A stretch of DNA of 45,451 nucleotides from an uncultured Collinsella sp. (GTDB lineage: Bacteria > Actinomycetota > Coriobacteriia > Coriobacteriales > Coriobacteriaceae), in NCBI GenBank assembly GCA_900541045.1, contig UQID01000019.1, positions 1 to 45,451 of the forward strand. The letters run 5' to 3'. The position numbers and the translations under genes are program-made. Below are positions 7,286 to 14,216 of this stretch, one piece after another. Within the stretch, counting starts at the first letter, position 1. Every line of letters starts with the position of its first letter. The notes under the pieces are model-generated. The model ran no database searches, had not been told where the DNA came from, and worked only from the letters and a program-made list of their open reading frames with translations.

Positions 7286-8371
7286 ATGGGTCTGATTCAA
7301 AAGAAGGACGAGAAGGACGAGATCGACGGCATCCAGATCATCGAGCGCGGCGAAGGCCCCGACGGTGATGAGGACGAGAAGATCGACCTGGTCGCCGGCA
7401 CGTCTGCCGAGCATATTGCCGCCGGCACGACCGCCGAGGAGGAGGACGCTCGCCTGGAGGCAAAGATCGCCGCGGACGCTGCTGACGAGAATCTGATGCC
7501 CGAGGAGCAGGATGAGGACAACGACTCCGACTTGGACGACCACGCTTGCAAGCACAAGAAGACGATGATTGCCGCCTTTGTGGTCGCCGTCGTGATCGCT
7601 GCCGTGGTCGGCTTCTTTATCGGCAATGGCGGTTTTGGCGGCAAGGGCGTCGGCTCGGCGACCCTGACCGAGGACCAGCTCGATTCGACCGTGGCAAGCT
7701 ATAGCTACAACGGCAAGAAGAGCGACATCACCGCGCGTGAGGCCATCGAGAGCCAGTATAGCCTCGACACCGTCAAGAACGACGACGGCAACTACACCGC
7801 TCCGTCTGCCGACGTTATCCTGTCCTACGTGCGCAACCAGATTCTGCTGGACGCTGCCGAGGACGAGGGCATTACCGTCTCTTCCAAGGAAATGAAGCAG
7901 TACGCCGAGGATTCCATCGGTACCTCCGACTACAAGACCATGGCCACGCAGTACGGCGTGTCCAAGGATCAGGCCAAGCAGATCGTCCGCCAGTCTGCGA
8001 CGCTGCAGAAGCTCTACAAGAAGAAGGTGGGCGATAGCTCCGCAAGCATGCCGACCGCTCCGACCGAGCCTGCTGACGGCAACGAGGAGACCGCGAGCAA
8101 GGACTACGCCGACTACATCATCAACCTTGCCGGTGACGAGTGGGATAGCGAGAAGGGCACTTGGAAGGACGCCGACAGCACCTATGCCAAGGCCTTTGCC
8201 GACGATGCCTTTACGGCCGATAGTGCGACCTATAAGCAGGCCATGACCGCCTATTACACCGCCTACCAGCAGTATTCTTCGCAGGCCTCGAGCGCCAGCT
8301 CCAAGTGGACCGAGTATGCTAACGGCCTCTACGCCAAGGCCAACATCAGCATCTACGGCCTGTTTGCGTAA
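7286..8371 (+). CDS. Membrane-anchored protein with SurA-N-like domain
   Basis: The product is 361 aa. The first 90 residues are acidic and cytoplasmic in character (EDEKIDLVAGTSAEH). One membrane helix follows at about 95-115 (MIAAFVVAVVIAAVVGFFIG), then an extracytoplasmic part. Residues about 150-250 (AIESQYSLDT, ILSYVRNQILLDAAEDEGI, SSKEMKQYAEDSIG, QAKQIVRQSATLQKLYKKKV) resemble the N-terminal chaperone domain of SurA/PrsA-type proteins, but no PPIase catalytic domain is evident. It may be an extracytoplasmic folding factor; this is inferred. AAGGAG lies eight bases before the ATG. A terminator follows the gene. Confidence 0.75.
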   Translation: MGLIQKKDEKDEIDGIQIIERGEGPDGDEDEKIDLVAGTSAEHIAAGTTAEEEDARLEAKIAADAADENLMPEEQDEDNDSDLDDHACKHKKTMIAAFVVAVVIAAVVGFFIGNGGFGGKGVGSATLTEDQLDSTVASYSYNGKKSDITAREAIESQYSLDTVKNDDGNYTAPSADVILSYVRNQILLDAAEDEGITVSSKEMKQYAEDSIGTSDYKTMATQYGVSKDQAKQIVRQSATLQKLYKKKVGDSSASMPTAPTEPADGNEETASKDYADYIINLAGDEWDSEKGTWKDADSTYAKAFADDAFTADSATYKQAMTAYYTAYQQYSSQASSASSKWTEYANGLYAKANISIYGLFA

Positions 8372-8414
8372 GGTTTGCCTGAGCCGCCGAGCGCGTAACC
8401 GAAATATCTGAATA

Positions 8415-8450
8415 AGCCCGCTAGAACGGATGTTGTTCTAGCGGGCTATT
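8415..8450. terminator. Bidirectional terminator
   Basis: AGCCCGCTAGAAC pairs with GTTCTAGCGGGCT (8435-8447), followed by ATTTG. It lies between convergent genes and can serve both. Confidence 0.8.
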
Positions 8451-8483
8451 TGCGTTTAGGCGCTGGTGGCTAAATTATGCCTA

Positions 8484-8720
8484 TCAATCTTTAAGTCCAA
8501 AAAGGTTATCGGCTTCATCGTCAGGCATATATTCCAGTACATCGCCCGGTTGGCAGTCGAGTGCCCGACATATCGCGTCAAGAGTTGAAAAACGTATGGC
8601 AGAAACCTTGCCTGTCTTAATGCGTGACATATTGACCTGGGAGATGCCCACGCGTTCCGCAAGCTCTTTGGATGAGATCTTGCGTTCGGCGAGCATGCGG
8701 TCAAGCCGCAGAATAATCAT
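8484..8720 (-). CDS. XRE-family helix-turn-helix regulator
   Basis: The product is 78 aa and consists almost only of an HTH_XRE/Cro-type domain: SSKELAERVGISQVNMSRIKTGKVSAIRFSTL, followed by DAICRALDCQPGDVLEY. This matches the short YozG-like regulators that are paired with DUF2975 membrane proteins. The start MIILRLDRML has a purine-rich GGGGGAA just upstream. The DUF2975 gene lies nine bases upstream, in the same direction. The pair is probably co-transcribed, with the regulator likely controlling its own operon. Confidence 0.88.
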   Translation of the reverse strand: MIILRLDRMLAERKISSKELAERVGISQVNMSRIKTGKVSAIRFSTLDAICRALDCQPGDVLEYMPDDEADNLFGLKD

Positions 8721-8729
8721 GGATTCCCC

Positions 8730-9257
8730 CTAGAGCAACTCGTCATCTTGTTTTTGCAGGATATACCCGTAGCGGAAGATACTGGCAATCAGGCAAATAA
8801 TCAGGCCTGCAAAGAGCATGGAGGGCTCGAATAACTGGCCGACGAACGCATCCGTAAAGCTGCCGCCAAATCCTGAGAGTATCATTCCCGTGATTACGGC
8901 ACCAAGAAGCCTCACGGCAACGCCGCCGATAAGGAATAAATGTCCTACTCGACGAAGTGTCTGGTTACATTCAAGGTCAAAGGGCCTGCCTTCCTTTTCA
9001 ATGTTGAAGAAAAGCCTGCGCACGCTTATCGCGATGGTAAGCGCGAGGCATGTCATCAAGAGGCTCCCTATGGCAGTGTGGCCATCGTGTGCGACGAGCA
9101 TAAGTGGGGCCTGCGCATCGGTACCGACGATAGCAAGGCACGGCCCTTCGCCGGCTTGAAGTTCTACGGATTGGAGACACGAGCCTTGGGAGAGGCCAGG
9201 CAATATGAGTAGAAGGTCAATCGCAATGACTGCGAGAAGTCCCAGAGCGAGCGCCAC
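8730..9257 (-). CDS. DUF2975 membrane protein, start codon uncertain
   Basis: The product is about 175 aa with four hydrophobic segments (ALGLLAVIAIDLLLILPGL, IGSLLMTCLALTIAISV, LFLIGGVAVRLLGAVITGMIL, MLFAGLIICLIASIFRYGYI). It is followed by a small XRE regulator, the usual arrangement for DUF2975. The listed GTG at 9257 lies at the edge of the first membrane helix and has no ribosome binding site. Upstream in the same frame the sequence still looks coding (NEAIDREQAIADLRKLTRIC), but no ATG, GTG or TTG occurs before a stop at 9489-9491. Either a non-standard start is used, or the original start codon has been lost (a TCG stands just before NEAIDRE), making this a possible decayed gene. Confidence 0.65.
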   Translation of the reverse strand: MALALGLLAVIAIDLLLILPGLSQGSCLQSVELQAGEGPCLAIVGTDAQAPLMLVAHDGHTAIGSLLMTCLALTIAISVRRLFFNIEKEGRPFDLECNQTLRRVGHLFLIGGVAVRLLGAVITGMILSGFGGSFTDAFVGQLFEPSMLFAGLIICLIASIFRYGYILQKQDDELL

Positions 9258-9525
9258 GGTGGTGCAGATTGTGGCCCATTTGCAGATGCGAGTGAGCTTC
9301 CTCAGATCGGCTATTGCCTGTTCACGGTCGATGGCTTCATTCGATTTGGATACGTTCCAGCGGATCTTGTGAGACGAATAGCGTGAGCTATTAGCTCGTT
9401 TTGGATGCCGGAGTTTGGCGCGCGGGGGATGAGGATAAATGCCAAAACTTCCCGTGATCGCGCAAGCGCTCCATCGCGCTTCCCTAATTCATCTGGGAAA
9501 ACAACTGCAAACGATTGCAAGTAAC

Positions 9526-9555
9526 CGGTGAACGGTCGAAAACTACCGTTCACCG
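9526..9555. promoter_or_regulatory. Inverted pair of the GGTGAACGGT motif
   Basis: CGGTGAACGGT (9526-9536) and its exact reverse complement ACCGTTCACCG (9545-9555) are eight bases apart. The same core occurs at the other sugar promoters in the window (9745, 28804, 33909, 38856, 40043, 41936), so it is probably a regulator site. In 9258-9978, before the aga PTS, other dyads are AAAAGATC/GATCTTTT (9676-9692) and the motifs listed next; there is no gene. Confidence 0.45.
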
Positions 9556-9742
9556 ATAATCTCAAAACTGGTTCTAACTGGTATTAAGTCAAAAAGACCA
9601 ATTCACATATCTTCACAATGACCTGCAATTTTTCTACACGCTATTTTTAGCCGCCCTGCGTTGTTTAGACACAGGAAAAGATCCGATCTTTTGCCAAAGC
9701 ATTTCGGAACGGTTTCAAAACCGCAGGTAGAAGTGTTAACGA

Positions 9743-9776
9743 CCGGTAAACGGTCGATTTATCACCGTGAGCGGTG
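9743..9776 (+). promoter_or_regulatory. GGTAAACGGT box shared with the lacI1 promoter, plus CACCG dyad
   Basis: GGTAAACGGT (9745-9754) is part of a 22-base block (9743-9764) that recurs with one mismatch at 28802-28823 in front of the first lacI gene. CACCGTGAGCGGTG (9763-9776) follows and is a dyad. It lies about 200 bp upstream of the aga PTS operon. The binding protein is unknown. Confidence 0.45.
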
Positions 9777-9849
9777 CAAAAACGTTTTACCGTATGAATC
9801 AACGAAAGCGACCTCTTCTGGGGTGATATAGTGACAACAACACGTCACG

Positions 9850-9878
9850 TGGTTACTACCAGTTTAGAAACCACTGGT
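9850..9878 (+). promoter_or_regulatory. Candidate GntR (DasR/NagR-like) operator of the aga PTS operon
   Basis: TGGTTACTACCAG (9850-9862) is a TGGT-N5-ACCA-like dyad and is repeated exactly in front of agaS (14143-14155). ACCACTGGT (9870-9878) follows. HutC-type GntR repressors of aminosugar genes are known to bind TGGTCTAGACCA-like sites, and a gene for one lies at 13371. TATAGT at 9827-9832, just upstream, is a possible -10. Confidence 0.5.
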
Positions 9879-9978
9879 CTTCAAAGTACGCTTTCTAAGA
9901 AGCTTTAAGGGCGAGCGCCCGCTGGCTTCCGAAAATCATCGGACTCAGATCGTACACACCTTCGGAAGGGAAATTTGA

Positions 9979-10422
9979 ATGGTTGGCTTTATTCTTACCG
10001 GTCATGGACAGTTCGCACCCGGCCTCGCAAGCGCTATCGCTATGGTTGCTGGCGACCAGCCCGCTTTTACCGTCGTTCCTTTTGAGGGCGACCAGGCTGC
10101 TTCCTACGGTGAGGATCTCCGCGCCGCTATTACCGCCATGCGCGAGGAGTGCGATGGCGTGCTCGTCTTTACCGACCTGCTTGGTGGCACCCCGTTCAAC
10201 CAGGCGATGATGATTGCCCAGGATGTCGACAACGTCGAGGTTCTGACCGGCACCAACCTTCCCATGGTTATTGAGCTTCTGTTCCTCCGCGGCAACGCCA
10301 CGCTCGCCGAGCTTGGCGAGCAGGCCGTGACCGTTGGCCAGACGGGCATCACCGCCCAGACGGTCGCATCCGTTGCCGGCTCCGACGAAGAGGATATCTT
10401 CGGCGACGAGGACGGCATCTAA
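9979..10422 (+). CDS. PTS mannose-family EIIA (GalNAc/galactosamine type)
   Basis: The product is a 147-aa cytoplasmic EIIA of the mannose family, which takes phosphate from HPr and passes it to EIIB. MVGFILTGHGQFAPGLASA carries the phosphorylated His (H9). FTDLLGGTPFNQA and EVLTGTNLPMVIELL are typical. The acidic C-terminus (SDEEDIFGDEDG) is short. It is the first gene of an operon with YajC-like, IIB, IIC and IID genes. Substrate assignment to N-acetylgalactosamine/galactosamine rests on the neighbouring agaS, nagA and lacC genes and is inferred. GGAAGGG precedes the ATG. Its stop overlaps the next start (TAATG). Confidence 0.9.
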   Translation: MVGFILTGHGQFAPGLASAIAMVAGDQPAFTVVPFEGDQAASYGEDLRAAITAMREECDGVLVFTDLLGGTPFNQAMMIAQDVDNVEVLTGTNLPMVIELLFLRGNATLAELGEQAVTVGQTGITAQTVASVAGSDEEDIFGDEDGI

Positions 10423-10703
10423 TGGCCGATTTCGGAGCCAACGTCCTGAGCTCCTCGGTCGCCCTTTTAGGCCTGCTTGTCATCATGGGCTTGATTTACA
10501 CCATCTGGTCGCAAATCAACATGAAGAAGAAGCAGAAGTACTTCAAGGAGCTGCACACCGAGCTCAAGCCGGGTCAAGAGGTTCTTTTCGCCGGCGGTAT
10601 CTACGGAACCGTCAAAGGCATCGAAGGCGAGAAGGTCCAGATCAAAGTCCGATCCGGAGCCGTCGTAGATGTTTCGCGTTACGCGATTCAGGAGATCAAG
10701 TAA
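10422..10703 (+). CDS. YajC-like single-span membrane protein
   Basis: The product is a 93-aa protein with one N-terminal membrane helix (about 8-27, SSSVALLGLLVIMGLIYTIW) followed by KKKQKYFKELHTELKPGQEV and FAGGIYGTVKGIEGEKVQIKV. That is the layout of YajC, the small accessory subunit of the SecDF translocase. Here it starts on the last base of the EIIA stop codon, inside a sugar PTS operon and away from secD/secF. YajC-like genes are known within similar mannose-family PTS operons of streptococci, for example the hyaluronan locus. A role in assembling or stabilising the IIC/IID complex is plausible but not shown. Confidence 0.8.
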   Translation: MADFGANVLSSSVALLGLLVIMGLIYTIWSQINMKKKQKYFKELHTELKPGQEVLFAGGIYGTVKGIEGEKVQIKVRSGAVVDVSRYAIQEIK

Positions 10704-10739
10704 CTGTCGTCAGCAAATAACGAAAGGAAGCTGATCAAC

Positions 10740-11222
10740 ATGGCAGAACCCAACATTCTTCTTACCCGCATCGATAACCGACTGGTTCATGGTCAGGTTG
10801 CCACCCAGTGGAACTCCACCCTGGGCTCCAACCTCATCCTCGTCGCCAACGACGACGTGGCGTCCAACACCATGCGCCAGAACCTCATGAAGATGGCCGC
10901 TCCCGCCGGCGTCGCTACGCGTTTCTTCTCTCTGCAGAAGACCATCGACGTCATTGGCAAGGCGAGCCCGCGCCAGAAGATCTTCATCGTGGCCGAAACA
11001 CCGGAAGACGTGCTTACGCTCGTCAAGGGCGGTGTGCCTATAAAGAAGGTAAACATCGGCAACATGCACATGTCGGAAGGAAAGCGCCAAGTCGCCACCT
11101 CCGTCGCAGTTAACGACGAGGATGTCGCTGCGTTTAAAGAGCTGCAGGAATTGGGGGTGGAGTTGGAGATCAGGCGCGTTCCGAGCACGCCTGTTGAGGA
11201 CACGAGCAAGCTCTTCTCGTAA
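10740..11222 (+). CDS. PTS mannose-family EIIB
   Basis: The product is a 160-aa cytoplasmic EIIB that carries phosphate from EIIA to the incoming sugar. The active-site motif is intact: LLTRIDNRLVHGQVATQW, with phosphorylated H17. VKGGVPIKKVNIGNMH and GVELEIRRVP are typical for the family. It lies between the YajC-like gene and IIC. A closely similar paralogue at 20528 has lost this His. AAAGGAAGC lies upstream of the ATG. The specific sugar is inferred from context (GalNAc/galactosamine). Confidence 0.92.
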   Translation: MAEPNILLTRIDNRLVHGQVATQWNSTLGSNLILVANDDVASNTMRQNLMKMAAPAGVATRFFSLQKTIDVIGKASPRQKIFIVAETPEDVLTLVKGGVPIKKVNIGNMHMSEGKRQVATSVAVNDEDVAAFKELQELGVELEIRRVPSTPVEDTSKLFS

Positions 11223-11312
11223 TCCTCGTGATCCACGTTGTCAGGAGTGAAACCCTGACGTTCTGTACGTGAAATCCAAAGTGCGTACATACATTTTGAA
11301 AGGAGGAGCAAG

Positions 11313-12113
11313 ATGGAATACTCGATCATCCAGATCGCTCTGGTCTTCGTCGTCACGTTCATCGCGGCAATCGACCAGTTTGACTTCCTCGAGTCTCTCT
11401 ATCAGCCCATCGTCACCGGCGCCGTCATCGGTCTTATCCTTGGCGACCTCAACACCGGTCTTCTCGTGGGTGGTACCTATCAGCTCATGACGATCGGCAA
11501 CATGCCGATCGGAGGCGCTCAGCCGCCTAACGCCGTCATCGGCGGCATCATGGCAGCCATTCTCGCTATCGCCACGGGCCTCGAGCCCAACGCGGCAGTC
11601 GGCCTCGCCATTCCGTTCGCTCTGCTTGGCCAGCTTGGCGTTACCCTGGTCTTCACGCTTATGTCCCCGCTTATGTCCACGGCCGATAACATGGCTCACA
11701 ACGCGGACACCAAGGGCATCGAGCGCCTGAACTACTTCGCCATGGCTCTGCTCGGCCTGATCTTCGCTGTCGTCGTCACCCTGTTCTTCATCGCTGGCGC
11801 TACCATCGGTCAGACCATCGCTTCTGCCATCCCGACTTGGCTGCAGACCGGTCTCTCCGCTGCAGGCGGCATGATGCGCTTTGTCGGCTTCGCCGTCCTG
11901 CTCAAGGTTATGATGAACCGCGATATGTGGGGCTTCTTCCTCATGGGCTTTGGCCTCGCGCTCATCACCGTTGCCAACGATTCGCTGGCAACCCCTGCTC
12001 TGCTCATCCTCGCTCTCATCGGCTTCGGCATCGCTTTCTGGGACTTCCAGCAGCAGACCGAGCTGAAGGGTGCAGCTGTTTCTGACGGAGGTGACTTCGA
12101 AGATGGCATCTAA
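11313..12113 (+). CDS. PTS mannose-family EIIC
   Basis: The product is a 266-aa membrane channel subunit. It has about seven hydrophobic segments, beginning IIQIALVFVVTFIAAIDQFD, with the family motif GLLVGGTYQLMTIGNMPIGGAQPPNAVIGG split over residues 49-78. The length is normal for ManY/AgaW-type subunits. AAGGAGGA precedes the ATG closely. The gene overlaps the IID start by 11 bases (12103-12113), so translation of the two subunits is probably coupled. It forms the sugar-translocating complex with IID. Confidence 0.92.
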   Translation: MEYSIIQIALVFVVTFIAAIDQFDFLESLYQPIVTGAVIGLILGDLNTGLLVGGTYQLMTIGNMPIGGAQPPNAVIGGIMAAILAIATGLEPNAAVGLAIPFALLGQLGVTLVFTLMSPLMSTADNMAHNADTKGIERLNYFAMALLGLIFAVVVTLFFIAGATIGQTIASAIPTWLQTGLSAAGGMMRFVGFAVLLKVMMNRDMWGFFLMGFGLALITVANDSLATPALLILALIGFGIAFWDFQQQTELKGAAVSDGGDFEDGI

Positions 12114-13185
12114 TGAGTATGTGATCCCGGAGCACTACGAGGATCTCACTCCTGCTCCGCAGCTCGACCAGAAGACCCTCAACAAGATGGCTTGGCGCTC
12201 CTGCTTCCTGCAGGCATCGTTCAACTACGAGCGCATGCAGGCCGCTGGCTGGCTTTACTCCATCATCCCCGGTCTGGAGAAGATCCACACCAACAAGAAC
12301 GACCTTGCGGCTTCCATGAGCCACAACCTGGAGTTCTTCAACACCCACCCGTTCCTCGTCACCTTTGTTATGGGCATCGTGCTTTCGCTCGAGCAGAACA
12401 AGGTTGACATCCCCACGATCCGCGCCGTCCGCGTCGCCGCAATGGGCCCGCTCGGTGGTATCGGTGACGCCCTGTTCTGGCTGACGCTCGTGCCTATCAC
12501 GGCCGGCATCACCTCCAACATGGCCATCAACGGCAACGCCGCTGCACCGATCATCTTCCTGGTGATCTTCAACGTCGTCCAGTTCGCTCTGCGCTTCTGG
12601 CTCATGAACTGGTCCTACAAGCTTGGCACCAGTGCTATTGACGCTCTGACCGCCAACATGCAGGCCTTCACGCGTGCCGCTTCCATCATGGGCGTCTTCG
12701 TCGTCGGTTGCCTGGTCGTCACCATGGGTGGCACCCAGATCAACCTCCAGATCCCCAACGGCACCACCCGTGGCCTCTCCGCTACTACCGTGATCGTCTC
12801 CGAGAAGGAGGCCGAGAACTTCACCGGTATGGAGGGTATCGATACCGAGACCGCTGAGGCCGGTACCATCGCCATGACCGATGAGGACGGCAACGCCCTC
12901 ACCGCTTCCGATGCCGACGGCAACGCTGTCGAGTGCGGCGTCACCGATCTGGGCAACGGCATGGAGTCCGTTACCTACGGCACCGTTACCGAGGATCCGG
13001 TCAACTTCTCTGTTGCCGACACCCTCAACACCATCGTCCCGAAGCTCGTCCCGCTTATGCTTACGCTGCTGCTTTACTACATGTTCGCTAAGCACAGCTG
13101 GACCCCGACCAAGGGCATTCTCCTGCTCTTCGTCCTTGGCATCCTGGGCGCTGGCCCGCTTGGTCTCTGGCCGAGCATCTGGTAA
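12103..13185 (+). CDS. PTS mannose-family EIID with an enlarged loop
   Basis: The product is a 360-aa IID subunit, longer than the usual 270-300 aa. The conserved N-terminal part is normal (LNKMAWRSCFLQASFNYERM, AASMSHNLEFFNTHP, AAMGPLGGIGDALFW). Residues about 218-300 contain an unusual insertion, rich in Thr, Glu, Asp and Gly (TAEAGTIAMTDEDGNALTAS), before the C-terminal membrane segment DTLNTIVPKLVPLMLTLLLY. The insertion lies after a hydrophobic segment and is probably extracytoplasmic, where it could touch the substrate or another surface protein; this is inferred. The ATG at 12103 overlaps the IIC end; GGAGG lies upstream. A terminator follows. Confidence 0.9.
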   Translation: MASNEYVIPEHYEDLTPAPQLDQKTLNKMAWRSCFLQASFNYERMQAAGWLYSIIPGLEKIHTNKNDLAASMSHNLEFFNTHPFLVTFVMGIVLSLEQNKVDIPTIRAVRVAAMGPLGGIGDALFWLTLVPITAGITSNMAINGNAAAPIIFLVIFNVVQFALRFWLMNWSYKLGTSAIDALTANMQAFTRAASIMGVFVVGCLVVTMGGTQINLQIPNGTTRGLSATTVIVSEKEAENFTGMEGIDTETAEAGTIAMTDEDGNALTASDADGNAVECGVTDLGNGMESVTYGTVTEDPVNFSVADTLNTIVPKLVPLMLTLLLYYMFAKHSWTPTKGILLLFVLGILGAGPLGLWPSIW

Positions 13186-13251
13186 GGCTCTAGCTTGAGG
13201 GGTGTGTCCCTACGCGGCTCACACCCCGACCCCTTAAGCCATGTGTATGTT

Positions 13252-13290
13252 AAAAGCCGCGTGCTCGAAAGAGCGCGCGGCTTTTGTTTT
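13252..13290 (+). terminator. Rho-independent terminator of the aga PTS operon
   Basis: AAAAGCCGCGTGCTC pairs with GAGCGCGCGGCTTTT (13271-13285) around a GAAA tetraloop and is followed by GTTTT. Confidence 0.9.
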
Positions 13291-13370
13291 CTTGTTGATT
13301 CGGGTGTGGCAGACAGATAATGCATAACACCCTAGGTAGTTAGCCGAATTCGAGCAAAAGGGAGGATAGG

Positions 13371-14102
13371 ATGGCGATCGGAGCGCGTAAGCAACCGCTG
13401 TACGATCAGCTGGTCGATATTCTGACCGAAAAGATTGACCATGAATATCGCGCCGGTGACATGATTCCTTCCGAGCGCGAACTTTCGGAGCGCTATGGTC
13501 TCTCGCGCACTACGGTACGCCTGGCTCTGCAGGAACTGGAGCGTTTAGGACTGGTGGTTCGGCAGCACGGTCGCGGTACCTTTGTGACCGACCGTTCGGC
13601 AAAAGCAACCAATCTTATGCAGTCCTACAGCTTTACCGAGCAGATGCGCGCGATGGGTCGAGAACCCGAGACCACGATTCTCGAGTTTTGCGAGATGGAG
13701 GCCGATAAGAATCTGGCCGAGCATATGGGATTGCGCATCGGTGATCGCATTTTTAAGCTCAAGCGCCTTCGTTCTGCCGACAACATGCCCATGATGGTCG
13801 AACGCAGCTATCTACCGGTTCGTCAATTTCTGTCCCTAAAGCGACCGCTGCTGGAGCGTAAGCCGCTTTACGATGTGATTGAGCAGGACTTTCAGCAAAA
13901 GATTCGCGTGGCCGAAGAGGAGTTCTATGCGAGCATAGCCCGTCCCACCGATGCCCACCTTTTGGGAATTGTCGAGGGCTCGCCTGTGCTCGATTTGGTC
14001 AGGACTACGTATAACGAGTCAAACGAGGTAGTGGAGTACACACTCTCGGTTGCTCGTGCCGATCAGTTTAAATACAAGGTTTACCACCAGCGCAGTAGCT
14101 AG
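13371..14102 (+). CDS. GntR family (HutC/UTRA) regulator of aminosugar genes
   Basis: The product is a 243-aa repressor-type protein. A winged HTH (about 8-75) contains PLYDQLVDILTEKI, MIPSERELSERYGLSRTTVR and VRQHGRGTFV. A UTRA effector domain (about 95-238) includes IFKLKRLRSADNMPMMVERS and VEEYTL-like LSVARADQFKY. UTRA regulators such as NagR, AgaR and DasR respond to phosphorylated aminosugars. Its place between the aga PTS operon and agaS, and the shared CTGGTTACTACCAG site at both promoters, suggest it controls both. The effector may be GalNAc-6-P, galactosamine-6-P or tagatose-6-P; this is inferred. GGGAGGAT precedes the ATG. Confidence 0.88.
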   Translation: MAIGARKQPLYDQLVDILTEKIDHEYRAGDMIPSERELSERYGLSRTTVRLALQELERLGLVVRQHGRGTFVTDRSAKATNLMQSYSFTEQMRAMGREPETTILEFCEMEADKNLAEHMGLRIGDRIFKLKRLRSADNMPMMVERSYLPVRQFLSLKRPLLERKPLYDVIEQDFQQKIRVAEEEFYASIARPTDAHLLGIVEGSPVLDLVRTTYNESNEVVEYTLSVARADQFKYKVYHQRSS

Positions 14103-14141
14103 TGCTCGCATCGTTTCCATATGGTGATTCTTTGCATTTAA

Positions 14142-14177
14142 CTGGTTACTACCAGATAACCAACCGAAGTGTATAAT
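14142..14177 (+). promoter_or_regulatory. Operator and -10 of the agaS promoter
   Basis: CTGGTTACTACCAG (14142-14155) is a dyad identical over 13 bases to 9850-9862. TATAAT lies at 14172-14177, so the operator covers the expected -35 position. Binding there would block transcription. The regulator is probably the GntR protein encoded just upstream. Confidence 0.55.
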
Positions 14178-14216
14178 TGCACGTCAGAGGATTACTTCTA
14201 GAGAGAGGTATTAAAA

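Noticed and set aside
9311..9565. Small minus-strand gene of 84 codons upstream of DUF2975
   Set aside because: It overlaps the coding-like DUF2975 upstream frame, has no ribosome binding site and no recognisable sequence features.
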